64,000 nt of DNA from Paenibacillus xerothermodurans (GCF_002220865.2 NZ_NHRJ02000002.1:453892-517891); one strand, 5' to 3'. Counted from the stretch's first letter, positions 8,431-18,034 are shown. The notes: generated from the letters alone by a model not told the origin. Program-made: numbers and translations.

Positions 8431-9933
8431 TTACGCGATCTGAACTAGACGAGATTGCTCCAGCAGCGCCCGGAACTGATCTCCGGACAGTACTTCCTCT
8501 TTAATCAAGATGTGCAGCGACTGCTCGAACACAGCACGATGGCTTTCCAGTGTCTCTCTCGTACGCTCTGTCAATTGCTGAAGAATAGCTGCATTTTCTT
8601 TCATCAGCTCTTCTTTGGTCACCATTTCCCGATCGATAATACCTAGATTCGTAAGACCGGAATCCATCATAGTCCTTACCAGATGCAGCGCCTGCTCGAA
8701 GTCGTTTCGGGAGCCAGTGCTACGTCCCCCATAGAACATCTCCTCAGCCACAGCACCGCCCAGCGCAATCATTATCTGATCTTCCAAATGCTTTTTGGTA
8801 TATAAGTACTGGTCCTGCTGAGGATTGTGTCTGACATACCCCAGCGCCTTGCCTCTCGGACTTAGCGCCACTTGTGACACTGAGCCCGGCCGCACTACTT
8901 CGGCTGCGATCGCATGACCTAATTCGTGCAGTGCAACGCGGTCGCGTTCTTCTTTGGTAGATTCGCGATCCGTTTTCTCGCCCATCATGACCTTATCGAC
9001 AGCTTGCGATAGATGCCGCTGTTCTATCAGGGATAATTCTTCGCGCATCGCGTAAATTGCAGCTTCATTCATTACGCTTTCCAATTGTGCGCCGGAGAAA
9101 TGGAATGTTTCTTGGGCGATCTGCTCCATATTGACCTCCTTCGCCAACGGTTTGTTTTTCGCATGAATATTTAAAATATGCAGTCTGCCTTTTTTATCGG
9201 GCAGGTCAACTTCGATGTGACGGTCGAAACGCCCAGGGCGGAGCAGCGCACTGTCGAGCATTTCCTTTCGGTTGGTGGCAGCGATAATTAACACGCGCGG
9301 TGATTCGCTTGTATGAATCCCATCCATCTCAGTCAGCAGCTGATTGAGAGTCTGATCATACTCACGGTGCTGACCGCCGTCGCGTTTGCCGCCGATCACA
9401 TCGATTTCATCGATAAACAGAATTGCGCTCTCTTTATTCTCTTTCACAGCCCGAGCCCGTGCTTCTTTGAACATGTCGCGGATTCTGCTCGCCCCGACCC
9501 CGACATACATTTCAACAAATTCACTGCCCGCCGCGGCCATGAACACCGAGTTCGTATAGTGTGCCGCCGCTTTAGCCATCAACGTTTTCCCTGTGCCCGG
9601 AGGGCCTGTCAGCAAAATACCTTTTAACGGACGAATGCCCAGCTTTTGAATATCTGCATGCTTAATGAGAAAATCGAGGGCCTCTTTCAACTCGCCCTTA
9701 GCGCGCAGCTGCCCGCCAATATCGTCAAACGTCATATAACTGGGGGAGGCACTTTTCGCTTTGCGGTCCGATCCGCGAAAACCTCCGCCGGCCCGCATGC
9801 GCGTCATTAAAAATATAGTTGTTAAAATTACGGTCATAAACACCAGCGGCATCATATCAATGCCGATGAAATACAAAAATATAAAAACTACCGGAGTGAT
9901 TCCGATAAATAACTCTTTATAGATTTTACTCAT
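8431..9933 (-). CDS. Short FtsH-family AAA+ metalloprotease
   Basis: 500 aa, against about 640 for standard FtsH. Two closely spaced membrane segments occupy residues 8-45, with almost no extracytoplasmic domain between them. Then come Walker A GPPGTGKT, Walker B ILFIDEID, a second region of homology ending RPGRFDRH, and the zinc-protease motif HELGHA with the downstream Asp in STGSRNDFEQ. All catalytic residues for ATP-driven membrane proteolysis are present. Its start overlaps by 8 bp the end of the small membrane-protein gene at 9926-10462, indicating translational coupling. The membrane-proximal domain missing here may be supplied by that partner; this is inference. The housekeeping ftsH is presumably elsewhere. 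Confidence 0.88.
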   Translation of the reverse strand: MSKIYKELFIGITPVVFIFLYFIGIDMMPLVFMTVILTTIFLMTRMRAGGGFRGSDRKAKSASPSYMTFDDIGGQLRAKGELKEALDFLIKHADIQKLGIRPLKGILLTGPPGTGKTLMAKAAAHYTNSVFMAAAGSEFVEMYVGVGASRIRDMFKEARARAVKENKESAILFIDEIDVIGGKRDGGQHREYDQTLNQLLTEMDGIHTSESPRVLIIAATNRKEMLDSALLRPGRFDRHIEVDLPDKKGRLHILNIHAKNKPLAKEVNMEQIAQETFHFSGAQLESVMNEAAIYAMREELSLIEQRHLSQAVDKVMMGEKTDRESTKEERDRVALHELGHAIAAEVVRPGSVSQVALSPRGKALGYVRHNPQQDQYLYTKKHLEDQIMIALGGAVAEEMFYGGRSTGSRNDFEQALHLVRTMMDSGLTNLGIIDREMVTKEELMKENAAILQQLTERTRETLESHRAVFEQSLHILIKEEVLSGDQFRALLEQSRLVQIA

Positions 9934-10462
9934 TAGGCCATACCCCCATTAATGTAGGCGTTCTGGGCAGCATTACATACTTGCTTTTCTCGCCATCGGT
10001 TAACGCAATGTACACATACTTGTCATCCATCTCCGTAGACACGTTTATGCTACCGCCGGACGCTGCTGCCCGCTCCTGCAAATTTTTCGGGATTTCAGCA
10101 TATTGTCTCGTTTCCATCGATTGCGCTACGTCGAACAGTGCCGACGACCACCAGGAGTCGATTTCCGGAGAGGATTCATTGACCACTTTCACAGCGAACA
10201 CCCGGTCACCCAAAATCTCAGCCCCTTCTTTTTGAATGCGGCTGTACACTTCCCGTAAGTTGGTGCCCGGCTGAAGCTTCAATTCCAGCTCGGCTTTGCC
10301 GTTTGTAATGTGTGTATTCACCAATTCCACACCCGGTGTATTATTAATGACTTCCGTCAGAGGATTTTCCATAGCAACACTTTGATATACGAACCAACCG
10401 CCAAACAACACGATTGCCGATATAGCAACACTTAGTACAATTGGCAAGAGACGTAACTTCAT
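9926..10462 (-). CDS. Single-span membrane protein coupled to the FtsH-like protease
   Basis: 178 aa. One N-terminal membrane segment (residues 5-28, LPIVLSVAISAIVLFGGWFVY) is followed by an extracytoplasmic domain of about 150 residues rich in beta-strand-type sequence. No cysteine ligands or catalytic motifs are seen. I do not recognise the family. Its last codons overlap the start of the FtsH-like gene, so the two products are probably made in equal amounts. By context it could be an adaptor, inhibitor or surrogate extracytoplasmic domain for that protease. Confidence 0.7.
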   Translation of the reverse strand: MKLRLLPIVLSVAISAIVLFGGWFVYQSVAMENPLTEVINNTPGVELVNTHITNGKAELELKLQPGTNLREVYSRIQKEGAEILGDRVFAVKVVNESSPEIDSWWSSALFDVAQSMETRQYAEIPKNLQERAAASGGSINVSTEMDDKYVYIALTDGEKSKYVMLPRTPTLMGVWPNE

Positions 10463-10739
10463 AGAGCTATCGTCCCCCTTTCTATGAATATATCAATTTC
10501 AGTCTACAATTAGTATATCATAAGATATATACCAATGCTGATGCAAAGTGTGGAAAGTGTGTGAAAAGTAACAGATTTTTTCGACTTTTTTTCCGCGAGA
10601 CATTAAATCAGACGTAGTAAAGACCTATGATGTTTCAGAAATATGGCTGGGCTTGCATGATGGGCGCGGTGACAAAAGAAGCGCCCGCGAAATCAGCCAT
10701 AGGTTCATCCTTCAGCTTGAGCAGCAGCGCTTCTATGCA
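10463..10739. other. Intergenic region with a possible 21-codon ORF
   Basis: The right half of this 277-bp gap holds a short minus-strand ORF (10635-10700) preceded by AAGGATG, and an inverted repeat GGGCGC/GCGCCC lies within it. The left half (about 10490-10600) is A+T-rich and presumably contains the promoter of the membrane protein/FtsH-like pair. No larger gene is seen. Confidence 0.4.
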
Positions 10740-11231
10740 TTATTGGATACTTAAACGGTACGTATCGATGTGGGAGCCGTCCTTAAAATTGTAGTAATCA
10801 TAATAATACCGGTCATCGCCCGACTCCTCGGAGCTGACGTTATAAAATACCTCCCACACGAACATGCCGTTAAGGATACCAGGTGTGGACCTCAATACTT
10901 CCGCTCCAGGCTGCCTGGCGAGAACAAGCGGCTCGACGTTCTCTACAGCGAGCCCTTCGGAGGCCATTTGCGTATGAAGGCTGTCTTCGCCCACCCATAC
11001 TATCATTTTGTGCCCGATCTTATCTTCGCCTTGTATGACAGTGTACGGCTTCTCGCCGACAAATCTTTCCACCTTATTCACTTTGGTCAAAATCGTTTTC
11101 TCGTAGGCGGTCAGTACGGCTGTGCGTTGGATTTTCCACTCATCCTCCTGCACAGAATTGACAAAACGTATGCTGAAAAACAGCAGCAGCGAGGTAATGA
11201 CAACAGCGGCGGCGGCAATTCTGATCTTCAC
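10740..11231 (-). CDS. ypmB: YpmB-like membrane-anchored protein (DUF5590 type)
   Basis: 163 aa. An N-terminal membrane anchor (about residues 5-24) precedes an extracytoplasmic domain similar in size and layout to B. subtilis YpmB, a peptide-pair (PepSY-like) domain protein of unknown function. Context supports this: in B. subtilis ypmB lies in the dinG-ypmA-ypmB-aspB-dnaD-nth region, and dinG and nth both flank it here. The C-terminus is Tyr/Asp-rich (DDRYYYDYYNF). Its start lies about 20 bp from the end of mtaD, suggesting co-transcription. Confidence 0.65.
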   Translation of the reverse strand: MKIRIAAAAVVITSLLLFFSIRFVNSVQEDEWKIQRTAVLTAYEKTILTKVNKVERFVGEKPYTVIQGEDKIGHKMIVWVGEDSLHTQMASEGLAVENVEPLVLARQPGAEVLRSTPGILNGMFVWEVFYNVSSEESGDDRYYYDYYNFKDGSHIDTYRLSIQ

Positions 11232-11252
11232 GGGTTCAGCCTCCTGCCCGCG

Positions 11253-12557
11253 CTACAGTTGTCCCACTAGCCGCTCAAAGCAGCGCTGTGATTCGAAAAG
11301 AATTTTTTCCTGGTCCAAAGTAAGACATTCGCCATTATCCACAATCAAACGGCCGTCAATCCACACATCCGCTACATCATTTGCGGACGCCGAGTAGATC
11401 GCGTGCGAGATATAGTTGGTTTTCGGGTAAAAATGTGCTTGATCGATGTCTAGGGCGATGAAATCGGCCTTCATGCCCGATTTGAGGGCGCCTACATCAT
11501 CCAACCAGATGGATCGCGCACCGTCCAACGTACCCATCCGAAGCGCTGCTTCGGCCGGCACTGCCACGGGATCCCCGGTAACGCCTTTGTGAATCAACGC
11601 AGCAAGCCGCATCTCTTCGAACATGTCGAGATTATTATTACTTGCCGGACCATCGGTGCCCAGCGACACCTTAATTCCCTTGCGTAACAATTCCGGCACC
11701 CGGGCGACACCGCTCGCCAGCTTTAAGTTACTGCCCGGATTGTGTGAGACACGAACATCATACTGTGCCAAAACATCAATTTCCTCATCCGTCAGATGAA
11801 CGGCATGCGCAACTAACGCAGGCCTTGAAAACACGCCGAGCTTCGCCAAGTGTGCTACCGGTCGGGCACCGTATTGATCTACATTATCCTGCACCTCGCG
11901 AGCTGTTTCCGACATGTGCGTATGGATCGGAAGCTGTAAATCATGCGCTGCTTGCACGAATTTCTCAATGTAATCCGGAGGGCACGTGTAAGGCGCATGA
12001 GGAGACATCATGGTCGTGATCCTGCCGTTTGCCTTGCCATGCCAGTCCTGTGCGAACTGACGTGCTTCCGCCAACTTCGCATCTTGCACGTCTGGGGGAC
12101 ACAAACCGATCACACCACGTGTTAAGCAAGCTCGTATACCGCTCTCTTCCACAGCACGAGCCACCTCATTCATATGGTCATACATATCGACGAATGTTGT
12201 TGTGCCGCCCTTGACCATCTCCAGGATAGAAAGCAGCGAGCCCCAGCGCACATCTTCCGCGCTGAACCGGGCCTCCATCGGCCACATTTTCTCCTGCAGC
12301 CAAACCTGCAGCGCTAGATCATCCCCAAAGCCGCGAAGCAGTGACATGGCCGCATGATTATGCGTGTTGACCAAGCCCGGCATATATAACTTATTTGAGC
12401 CGTCAATGTTTGCGTCATATTGTTCGAGCGGCAGCGGCGGGGCATCGCCGATGTATGTAATCTGGTTGTTTTCTATGACCATGCTGCCTTTTTCTATAAC
12501 AGGCTGTGTCTCATCCAACGTAAGAAATACACCATTTGTGATGATCGTTTTACTCAC
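11253..12557 (-). CDS. mtaD: 5-methylthioadenosine/S-adenosylhomocysteine deaminase (amidohydrolase)
   Basis: 434 aa, normal for the family. It is a metal-dependent amidohydrolase with the HxH pair in NTHNHAAMS (about residue 66), later metal or substrate residues in HTHMSET and HAVHLT, and the catalytic Asp in LGTDGPASNN. The family deaminates MTA and SAH, feeding purine and methionine salvage. Specificity among MTA, SAH and related adenosine derivatives cannot be settled by motifs alone. Confidence 0.88.
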   Translation of the reverse strand: MSKTIITNGVFLTLDETQPVIEKGSMVIENNQITYIGDAPPLPLEQYDANIDGSNKLYMPGLVNTHNHAAMSLLRGFGDDLALQVWLQEKMWPMEARFSAEDVRWGSLLSILEMVKGGTTTFVDMYDHMNEVARAVEESGIRACLTRGVIGLCPPDVQDAKLAEARQFAQDWHGKANGRITTMMSPHAPYTCPPDYIEKFVQAAHDLQLPIHTHMSETAREVQDNVDQYGARPVAHLAKLGVFSRPALVAHAVHLTDEEIDVLAQYDVRVSHNPGSNLKLASGVARVPELLRKGIKVSLGTDGPASNNNLDMFEEMRLAALIHKGVTGDPVAVPAEAALRMGTLDGARSIWLDDVGALKSGMKADFIALDIDQAHFYPKTNYISHAIYSASANDVADVWIDGRLIVDNGECLTLDQEKILFESQRCFERLVGQL

Positions 12558-12825
12558 TGTTTCTCATATCCCTTCGCATGCAATACAATCAATTTTAACT
12601 CTACATGTTCACTCCACGAAAAGCAAGCAACACTCTGTTATGCAGCTTGTTAGTGTCACATAATAATAAGGTGATGATCATATGCCTGTTTGGGATAAAC
12701 TAATTGCAACGGTTAATCGGTTGTGTTATTTTTAACTTTGCGCTTAAATTCTCGTCATATTTCTACATATCAGCCAAAATATTCGTTACAATTTTGGTAA
12801 CATAAAACCCGAAGGAGAGTGACAC
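12558..12825. other. Divergent intergenic region upstream of the phosphate-transport pair
   Basis: This region separates minus-strand mtaD from the plus-strand DUF47/Pit genes. Near 12783-12807 a TACAAT hexamer, part of an inverted repeat GTTAC-N7-GTAAC, could be a -10 region with an operator, but no good -35 is visible. GAAGGAGAG just before the ATG is the RBS. Confidence 0.35.
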
Positions 12826-13446
12826 ATGCTTTTTGCCAAAAAAAATGACACGGATTTCTTGCTGCTACTAATTAAAGCTTCCGAAAATACACTTAATGCA
12901 GCTCAAATGTTTCGGAACGCCATGATGAGTGACCAACCGCCGGCCTCCTTTTCTCCACAGCTCAAGGACATTGAGCACAAGGGAGATCAGATCACGCATC
13001 AAATTTTCAAAGGTCTCAATAAGGTGTTCATCACACCTATCGATCGCGAGGACATATTGGAGCTCGCCTCGAAGGTCGACGACGTACTTGACGGAATTGA
13101 AGCGACCATTGCTAGATTCGATTACTTAAACATCACGTTCAGCGATAACTATATGAAGGAATTTTCCGGTGTGCTGGTGGCCAGCTGTCAGCATATGTTG
13201 GACGCCTTCAAATTGCTCGCCAAGAAAAAATACATGCAGATGACCGAGCACACTGTGCAAATCAACAGCTTGGAAAACGAAGCCGACCGCTTGATGAGGG
13301 AAGGCATACGTGAGATTTTCCTGAACCCTAAGGATCCTTACCATGACTTTAAAATCAAAGAATTGTACGAGCGTTTGGAACAAACAACAGATGCCTGTGA
13401 AGATGTGGCAAATATATTAGAAAGTGTCGTACTGCGCTATTCCTAA
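12826..13446 (+). CDS. DUF47/PhoU-like protein paired with a Pit transporter (YkaA type)
   Basis: 206 aa, all-helical, cytosolic. The sequence is rich in heptad-like segments (DIEHKGDQITHQIF; LENEADRLMREGI), with the repeated E/D-xxx-D metal-binding pattern of PhoU-like proteins. It lies 26 bp before the phosphate permease and both have good RBSs, matching the B. subtilis ykaA-pit operon. Members are thought to modulate the cognate phosphate transporter. The start follows GAAGGAGAG at ideal spacing. Confidence 0.85.
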   Translation: MLFAKKNDTDFLLLLIKASENTLNAAQMFRNAMMSDQPPASFSPQLKDIEHKGDQITHQIFKGLNKVFITPIDREDILELASKVDDVLDGIEATIARFDYLNITFSDNYMKEFSGVLVASCQHMLDAFKLLAKKKYMQMTEHTVQINSLENEADRLMREGIREIFLNPKDPYHDFKIKELYERLEQTTDACEDVANILESVVLRYS

Positions 13447-13472
13447 GCAGCGTCTATGAGTAGGAGGAAACC

Positions 13473-14471
13473 ATGTTAATTACTTTGCTCATTGTTATTG
13501 CGTTGGCGCTGGCGTTTGACTTCATTAACGGATTTCACGACACTGCTAACGCAATAGCCACGTCAATATCCACCAGAGCACTCACTCCGAGAATTGCTAT
13601 TTTCTATGCAGCCATATTGAATTTCGGCGGCGCGCTATTTTCATCCGAGGTAGCCAAAACGGTCGGCGGCAGTGTAGCTAATCCGGCCACCATAGCGAAT
13701 GGTGTTCCCATAGTCATTGCGGCTCTGATTAGTGCGATTATTTGGAACTTGCTTACCTGGTATTTCGGTATACCCTCCTCTTCATCCCATACCCTAATCG
13801 GATCTTTGGCGGGTGCCGTCATTGCCGGTGCTGGACTGACCGGCGTGAATTGGGGAGGCTTTGGGGAAATTGTGTTGATACTCATTTTGTCCCCGATCGT
13901 GGCGTTCGCTACAGCATTCATCATTATGTGGCTTACCCGGCAGCTCATTGTTCTGGGCGGCAACCGCTCCAGATCCAAGCTGAACCGGTCTTTCCGCTTT
14001 TTTCAAATCTTCTCCGCCGGCCTGTTGGCTTTCTCGCATGGTGGTAATGACGCGCAAAAAGCAATGGGCATCATCGTGTTTGCCTTGGTTGCGATGGGTT
14101 ACCAAACGGATATGGATGTTCCCCTATGGGTCATGCTAGCCGCTGCTACTGCGATGGGTGTAGGCACTTCGGTTGGAGGCATGCGCATTATTAAGACGGT
14201 AAGTAAAAAGCTGATCAAGATCGAACCCATTAACGGCTTTGCGTCAGATTTAAACTCCTCCATTGTCATTCAAACCTCGACTGCAATGGGGATGCCGTTA
14301 TCGACAACTCATGTCATCTCGTCCTCCATCATAGGTACGGGAGCAGTTATGAGATTCCATGATGTCAAATGGGCCACCGTGTCGAGAATGGTAATGACTT
14401 GGTTTATCACCATTCCAATCAGTATGGTGTTCGCATTTTTAATATACCAGGTCGTGTTTCTTTTTTTCTAA
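13473..14471 (+). CDS. pit: Low-affinity inorganic phosphate transporter (Pit family)
   Basis: 332 aa with about ten membrane segments. The two family signature repeats are visible: FDFINGFHDTANAIATSIST at the N-terminus and FSHGGNDAQKAMG in the second half. Pit proteins import metal-phosphate by proton symport. It is translated from TAGGAGGAAACC-ATG and forms an operon with the upstream DUF47 gene. A strong bidirectional terminator follows. Confidence 0.95.
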   Translation: MLITLLIVIALALAFDFINGFHDTANAIATSISTRALTPRIAIFYAAILNFGGALFSSEVAKTVGGSVANPATIANGVPIVIAALISAIIWNLLTWYFGIPSSSSHTLIGSLAGAVIAGAGLTGVNWGGFGEIVLILILSPIVAFATAFIIMWLTRQLIVLGGNRSRSKLNRSFRFFQIFSAGLLAFSHGGNDAQKAMGIIVFALVAMGYQTDMDVPLWVMLAAATAMGVGTSVGGMRIIKTVSKKLIKIEPINGFASDLNSSIVIQTSTAMGMPLSTTHVISSSIIGTGAVMRFHDVKWATVSRMVMTWFITIPISMVFAFLIYQVVFLFF

Positions 14472-14480
14472 GAAAAATGG

Positions 14481-14518
14481 ACAAGAAAAGCCTGCATGGG
14501 CATGCAGGCTTTTCTTGT
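14481..14518. terminator. Bidirectional terminator between pit and rex
   Basis: A perfect 18-bp inverted repeat (ACAAGAAAAGCCTGCATG and its complement around GG) has U-rich flanks on both strands. It serves convergent pit (plus) and rex (minus). Confidence 0.9.
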
Positions 14519-14525
14519 ATCCTTT

Positions 14526-15146
14526 TCAATCTAAATAGTAAGCCAAACTTTGCAGTTCTGTAGTGAAATCCGCGTGGTGGATGCGGACCTCATTAGGAAC
14601 TTTGATAATGATCGGAGCGAAATTGAGAATCGCCTCTACCCCGCCGGCGACAAACTGATCAGCCACACTTTGTGCTTCTACCGCCGGCACAGTGATTATA
14701 CCGATGCGTACGTTGAGTTGTTGAATCGTTTGCTTTAATTCGTTCATCGGCTGCACCTTTAGGTAATTAATCGATTCCCCGATTTTTGCAGCCATCGAAT
14801 CGAACACTGCTACAATTTTCATATTGTCTTTGAGGTATGCGTTATAGTTGCATAAAGCTCTACCAAGATTGCCGGCCCCGACCAGAGCTACCGGGATGAC
14901 TTTGTCCAGCTTCAAAATCTGTCGGATTTTTTCAATCAAGTAATCGACATCGTAGCCAATTCCCTTTTTGCCGAATTCACCAAAGTAAGCCAGATCCTTG
15001 CGAATTTGCGCCGGGTTCAAATCTAACTTATAGCCCAAATCTTGCGAGGAGACCGTGTGTACGTTTCTTTTGCTCAATTCATTCAGGAATCGCAAGTAAA
15101 TCGGCAGCCTTCGCACCACCGCATCGGAAATCTTCATGTTTTTCAT
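14526..15146 (-). CDS. rex: Redox-sensing transcriptional repressor Rex
   Basis: 206 aa from the preferred ATG. An N-terminal winged helix (ISDAVVRRLPIYLRFLNEL; the recognition region includes NPAQIRKDLAYFGEFG) is followed by a Rossmann fold with the NAD(H)-binding loop VGAGNLGRALCNY. Rex senses NADH/NAD+ and represses fermentation and respiration genes. The ATG at 15146 is chosen over one seven codons upstream because GGGGGAGAAC precedes it and it overlaps the dinG stop as ATGA, implying translational coupling. No clear Rex operator was noticed in the window. Confidence 0.95.
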   Translation of the reverse strand: MKNMKISDAVVRRLPIYLRFLNELSKRNVHTVSSQDLGYKLDLNPAQIRKDLAYFGEFGKKGIGYDVDYLIEKIRQILKLDKVIPVALVGAGNLGRALCNYNAYLKDNMKIVAVFDSMAAKIGESINYLKVQPMNELKQTIQQLNVRIGIITVPAVEAQSVADQFVAGGVEAILNFAPIIIKVPNEVRIHHADFTTELQSLAYYLD

Positions 15147-18034
15147 GCCCCGTTCTCCCCCATCCACTCCTTGATTCTTGGCACCAATTGATTGGTTGGC
15201 ATATGTTCGATTTTGGGACCGGGCAGGGAGTACAAAAAATACTTGCCGTAGGTGGTATCAATCACCCGCGTGTCGTATATGATAACAATCCCTCTGTCTT
15301 TGGCCGTCCGAACCAACCGCCCAAACCCCTGCTTAAAGCGGATGACTGCCTGCGGCACAGACAGCTTCATAAACGGATTCAAATTTTGTTTTTTCAAATT
15401 TTCCGTCTTGGCTTCCACCAAGGGATGATTCGGCGGTTGAAAAGGCAGCCTCACGATCGCCAGACAGCTTAAAGCTTCGCCAGGTATGTCAACGCCTTCC
15501 CAAAAACTACTGGTGCCGAGCAATATACTCGCCGGGCTGCTCTGAAATAAGCGTGTGAGCTTGCTGCGATTGCCGCTGTCCACGCCTTGTCCCAGAACCT
15601 GGATGCCGAACGGCTGAAGCTTGTCCTTCAACGCGGCATGCGCCTGCTTCAGCATTCGGTTGGACGTAAACAGCACGAGCATGCGCCCCTTCGTCTCCAA
15701 CGCAACTTCAGCCAACGATTGGCTTAAATGTTCCACGAACTGTTTCTCGCCGGCAGTTCCACGAATGCTAGGGAAGTCCCGTGGAATTGCCACCAGTGCC
15801 TGCTTCCTGTAATTGAAAGGCGACGGCAGCTGCAAAGTTTTCAGCCTACCCTCTTCGTCCTCCGGACGTAGTCCCAGCTGCTCACAGGTGTAGTCAAACG
15901 ATTTCCCGACAGACAACGTGGCGGAGGTCATCACTACGCTATCCTTCACGTCAAAAAAGTACTGCTGCAGCATGCCGCTGACGTCTATTGGCACACTAAC
16001 CAGTTGCAGGGATTTGCTCTTGCCGCTCCCGGCCTCCAGCCAATATACATAATTATCGTCCGGCATTGTCATAAAAAAGTGCAGGTGATCACGATGTGCG
16101 TAGAGTTCCTTGAGAGTCCCGCTCACATCGGTAAGCAAGCTCTGCATATCCAGTTCATCCTGCATCTCCTTCAACTCGCCAAACAGTTTATCCATTTGTT
16201 TCAGCACATCACTCAGTTGTATAAACAGGTTGTCTTCTAACACCATCAGCTTATCCCAACCGACGGGGACGTGCTCCTTTTTAATACGGTATACCAACTG
16301 GCCGACCTCGCTTTGCGCCGGGTCGGTTCGGGATGCCAGTACCTGATACAACAGCTCCATCATTTCATCCCATTCATCCTTTATGCGGATGAGCTTCGGC
16401 GCAATCGCGTCGATCTTCTCGCACCACGCCTGCGCCTGCTCTCGCTCATCTCTTTGCAGCTTGCCGCGAAGCAGCGATAACTGGCCGCTGCGGCTGTCCT
16501 TGTACAGCCACGACAGCGTGCTGACGAATGCACCATAGTACAATTCGATACCGAGATGCTTGCTGGCAACCTCTTCGAAATGGTGCGCCTCATCGATCAC
16601 CAGATTTTTGTAACTCGGCAGCAGGCGGTTCTCGGCTTTCATATCGGTAAATAACAAAGAGTGGTTAGTTATTACGAGATCCGCTGTGTTGGACTGGTGT
16701 TTGGCCCTATGATAGAAGCATTTTTTAAACCATGGGCAGCTCCGGTTCAGGCAGGAATCCGCATCGCTTGACACGGAATGCCAGAATTGCTGGCCTTTAT
16801 TCGAGAAAAACAATTCCTCGTCATCGCCGCGTTCGGTTTCTCCGAGCCATACCACCATTTGTGCCGCGGTAATCCGGTCGTCTCGCCCGTTTTCAAAATC
16901 CTGCAAATTGATTTTAGACTCGAATTTGCGCAGACATAGGTAATGGTTTCTTCCCTTCAACACAGACGCGCGAAACCCTACGGGAAATAAATCCTGCAGC
17001 AGCGGTATATCTCGTTCCCTGATCTGCTCCTGGAGGTTGATGGTATGTGTGCTGACCACAACCTTTTTATCCTGTTTTAAGCCATAATACAAGGATGGGA
17101 TTAAATAGCCAAGAGACTTGCCTGTTCCCGTTCCCGCTTCGATCATCAGATGCTGCCCCTGCTGAAACGCAGATTCCACTTCCTCAAGCATCCGCTCTTG
17201 GGCTTCGCGGTCTTCATAGCTCTTGAACCGAGCACGCAGCGCCTGCTTCAGCTGCTCGTAAAATTCCGCAAATGTGTCCGGCATTCCATTTACGTCGCTG
17301 TGGTGGCGCACTGGCTCTTCCTCTCCCCAGTCGTCGACGTTTAAAGCGAACTGCCGGAAATATCGGTCCGCGTTGGAATCAAGTGCGGCGAACGTCTCCT
17401 TATACGCTTTCATTTCATGCACAAACCAACCGAAGTCGCTGGTGACGTGATCGAAAATCAGGCCGAGACGCTGCAGCGTGAGCAGCGACAGCCGCTGGAA
17501 CCGCTGAACACATTGCAGCCAAAGCAGCGCAGTCACTTCCGCATCGCTGTCCGCCTGATGCGGCCTTTCGTGTGCGATGCCAAATGCATGGCACACGAGT
17601 GTCAGCTGCAGGCTGGATAGTGAAGGATACAGCACGCGCAGCGCGTCTATCGTATCCAATACTTTTCCGTCAAACGGAAAATAGCCTTGCTCGTCTAACG
17701 CACGCTGCAAAAATCCCAAATCAAACGCTACATTGTGGCCGACCAGTACACAATCCTGCAGCATGGGCACAATGTCGCCAGTGACGCTTTCGATCGGCGG
17801 CGCGTCCCGGACCATATCATCGTCAATACCTGTTAGTGCAGTTATAGAAGAAGGTATACTCAGCCCCGGGTTCACAAGGGAGGTATACCTGTCAATGATT
17901 TGATCATCATTTATAATGACGAGGCCAACCTGGATGATACGGTCCGTAGATTGGCTCCCGGTCGTTTCAAAATCCAAAACGGCGAATTTCATTCCCCTTT
18001 TGTCAATCCCTTCATTCCCACTCTCTTCTAGCAT
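15143..18034 (-). CDS. dinG: DinG-family helicase with N-terminal DnaQ-like 3'-5' exonuclease domain
   Basis: 963 aa. The N-terminal exonuclease (AVLDFETTG, then VGHNVAFDLGF and HQADSDAEVT) is fused to an XPD/DinG-type superfamily 2 helicase: Walker A EAGTGTGKSLGYL, DEAH in VIDEAHHFEE, and the C-terminal GFGRLVRT motif. Four Cys around CLNRSCPWFKKCFYH sit where XPD-like helicases hold an iron-sulphur cluster. Length and order match B. subtilis DinG, although that protein is better known as an exonuclease. The start is uncertain: ATG at codon 15 (17992) is nearer the conserved N-terminus but neither start has a clean RBS. The stop overlaps rex. Confidence 0.93.
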   Translation of the reverse strand: MLEESGNEGIDKRGMKFAVLDFETTGSQSTDRIIQVGLVIINDDQIIDRYTSLVNPGLSIPSSITALTGIDDDMVRDAPPIESVTGDIVPMLQDCVLVGHNVAFDLGFLQRALDEQGYFPFDGKVLDTIDALRVLYPSLSSLQLTLVCHAFGIAHERPHQADSDAEVTALLWLQCVQRFQRLSLLTLQRLGLIFDHVTSDFGWFVHEMKAYKETFAALDSNADRYFRQFALNVDDWGEEEPVRHHSDVNGMPDTFAEFYEQLKQALRARFKSYEDREAQERMLEEVESAFQQGQHLMIEAGTGTGKSLGYLIPSLYYGLKQDKKVVVSTHTINLQEQIRERDIPLLQDLFPVGFRASVLKGRNHYLCLRKFESKINLQDFENGRDDRITAAQMVVWLGETERGDDEELFFSNKGQQFWHSVSSDADSCLNRSCPWFKKCFYHRAKHQSNTADLVITNHSLLFTDMKAENRLLPSYKNLVIDEAHHFEEVASKHLGIELYYGAFVSTLSWLYKDSRSGQLSLLRGKLQRDEREQAQAWCEKIDAIAPKLIRIKDEWDEMMELLYQVLASRTDPAQSEVGQLVYRIKKEHVPVGWDKLMVLEDNLFIQLSDVLKQMDKLFGELKEMQDELDMQSLLTDVSGTLKELYAHRDHLHFFMTMPDDNYVYWLEAGSGKSKSLQLVSVPIDVSGMLQQYFFDVKDSVVMTSATLSVGKSFDYTCEQLGLRPEDEEGRLKTLQLPSPFNYRKQALVAIPRDFPSIRGTAGEKQFVEHLSQSLAEVALETKGRMLVLFTSNRMLKQAHAALKDKLQPFGIQVLGQGVDSGNRSKLTRLFQSSPASILLGTSSFWEGVDIPGEALSCLAIVRLPFQPPNHPLVEAKTENLKKQNLNPFMKLSVPQAVIRFKQGFGRLVRTAKDRGIVIIYDTRVIDTTYGKYFLYSLPGPKIEHMPTNQLVPRIKEWMGENGA

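Noticed and set aside
12682-12735. 17-codon plus-strand ORF (MPVWDKLIATVNRLCYF) with AAGGTGATG upstream, between mtaD and the DUF47 gene
   Set aside because: It is very short, with no family, and could be chance in A+T-rich DNA. Only conservation or ribosome profiling could rescue it.
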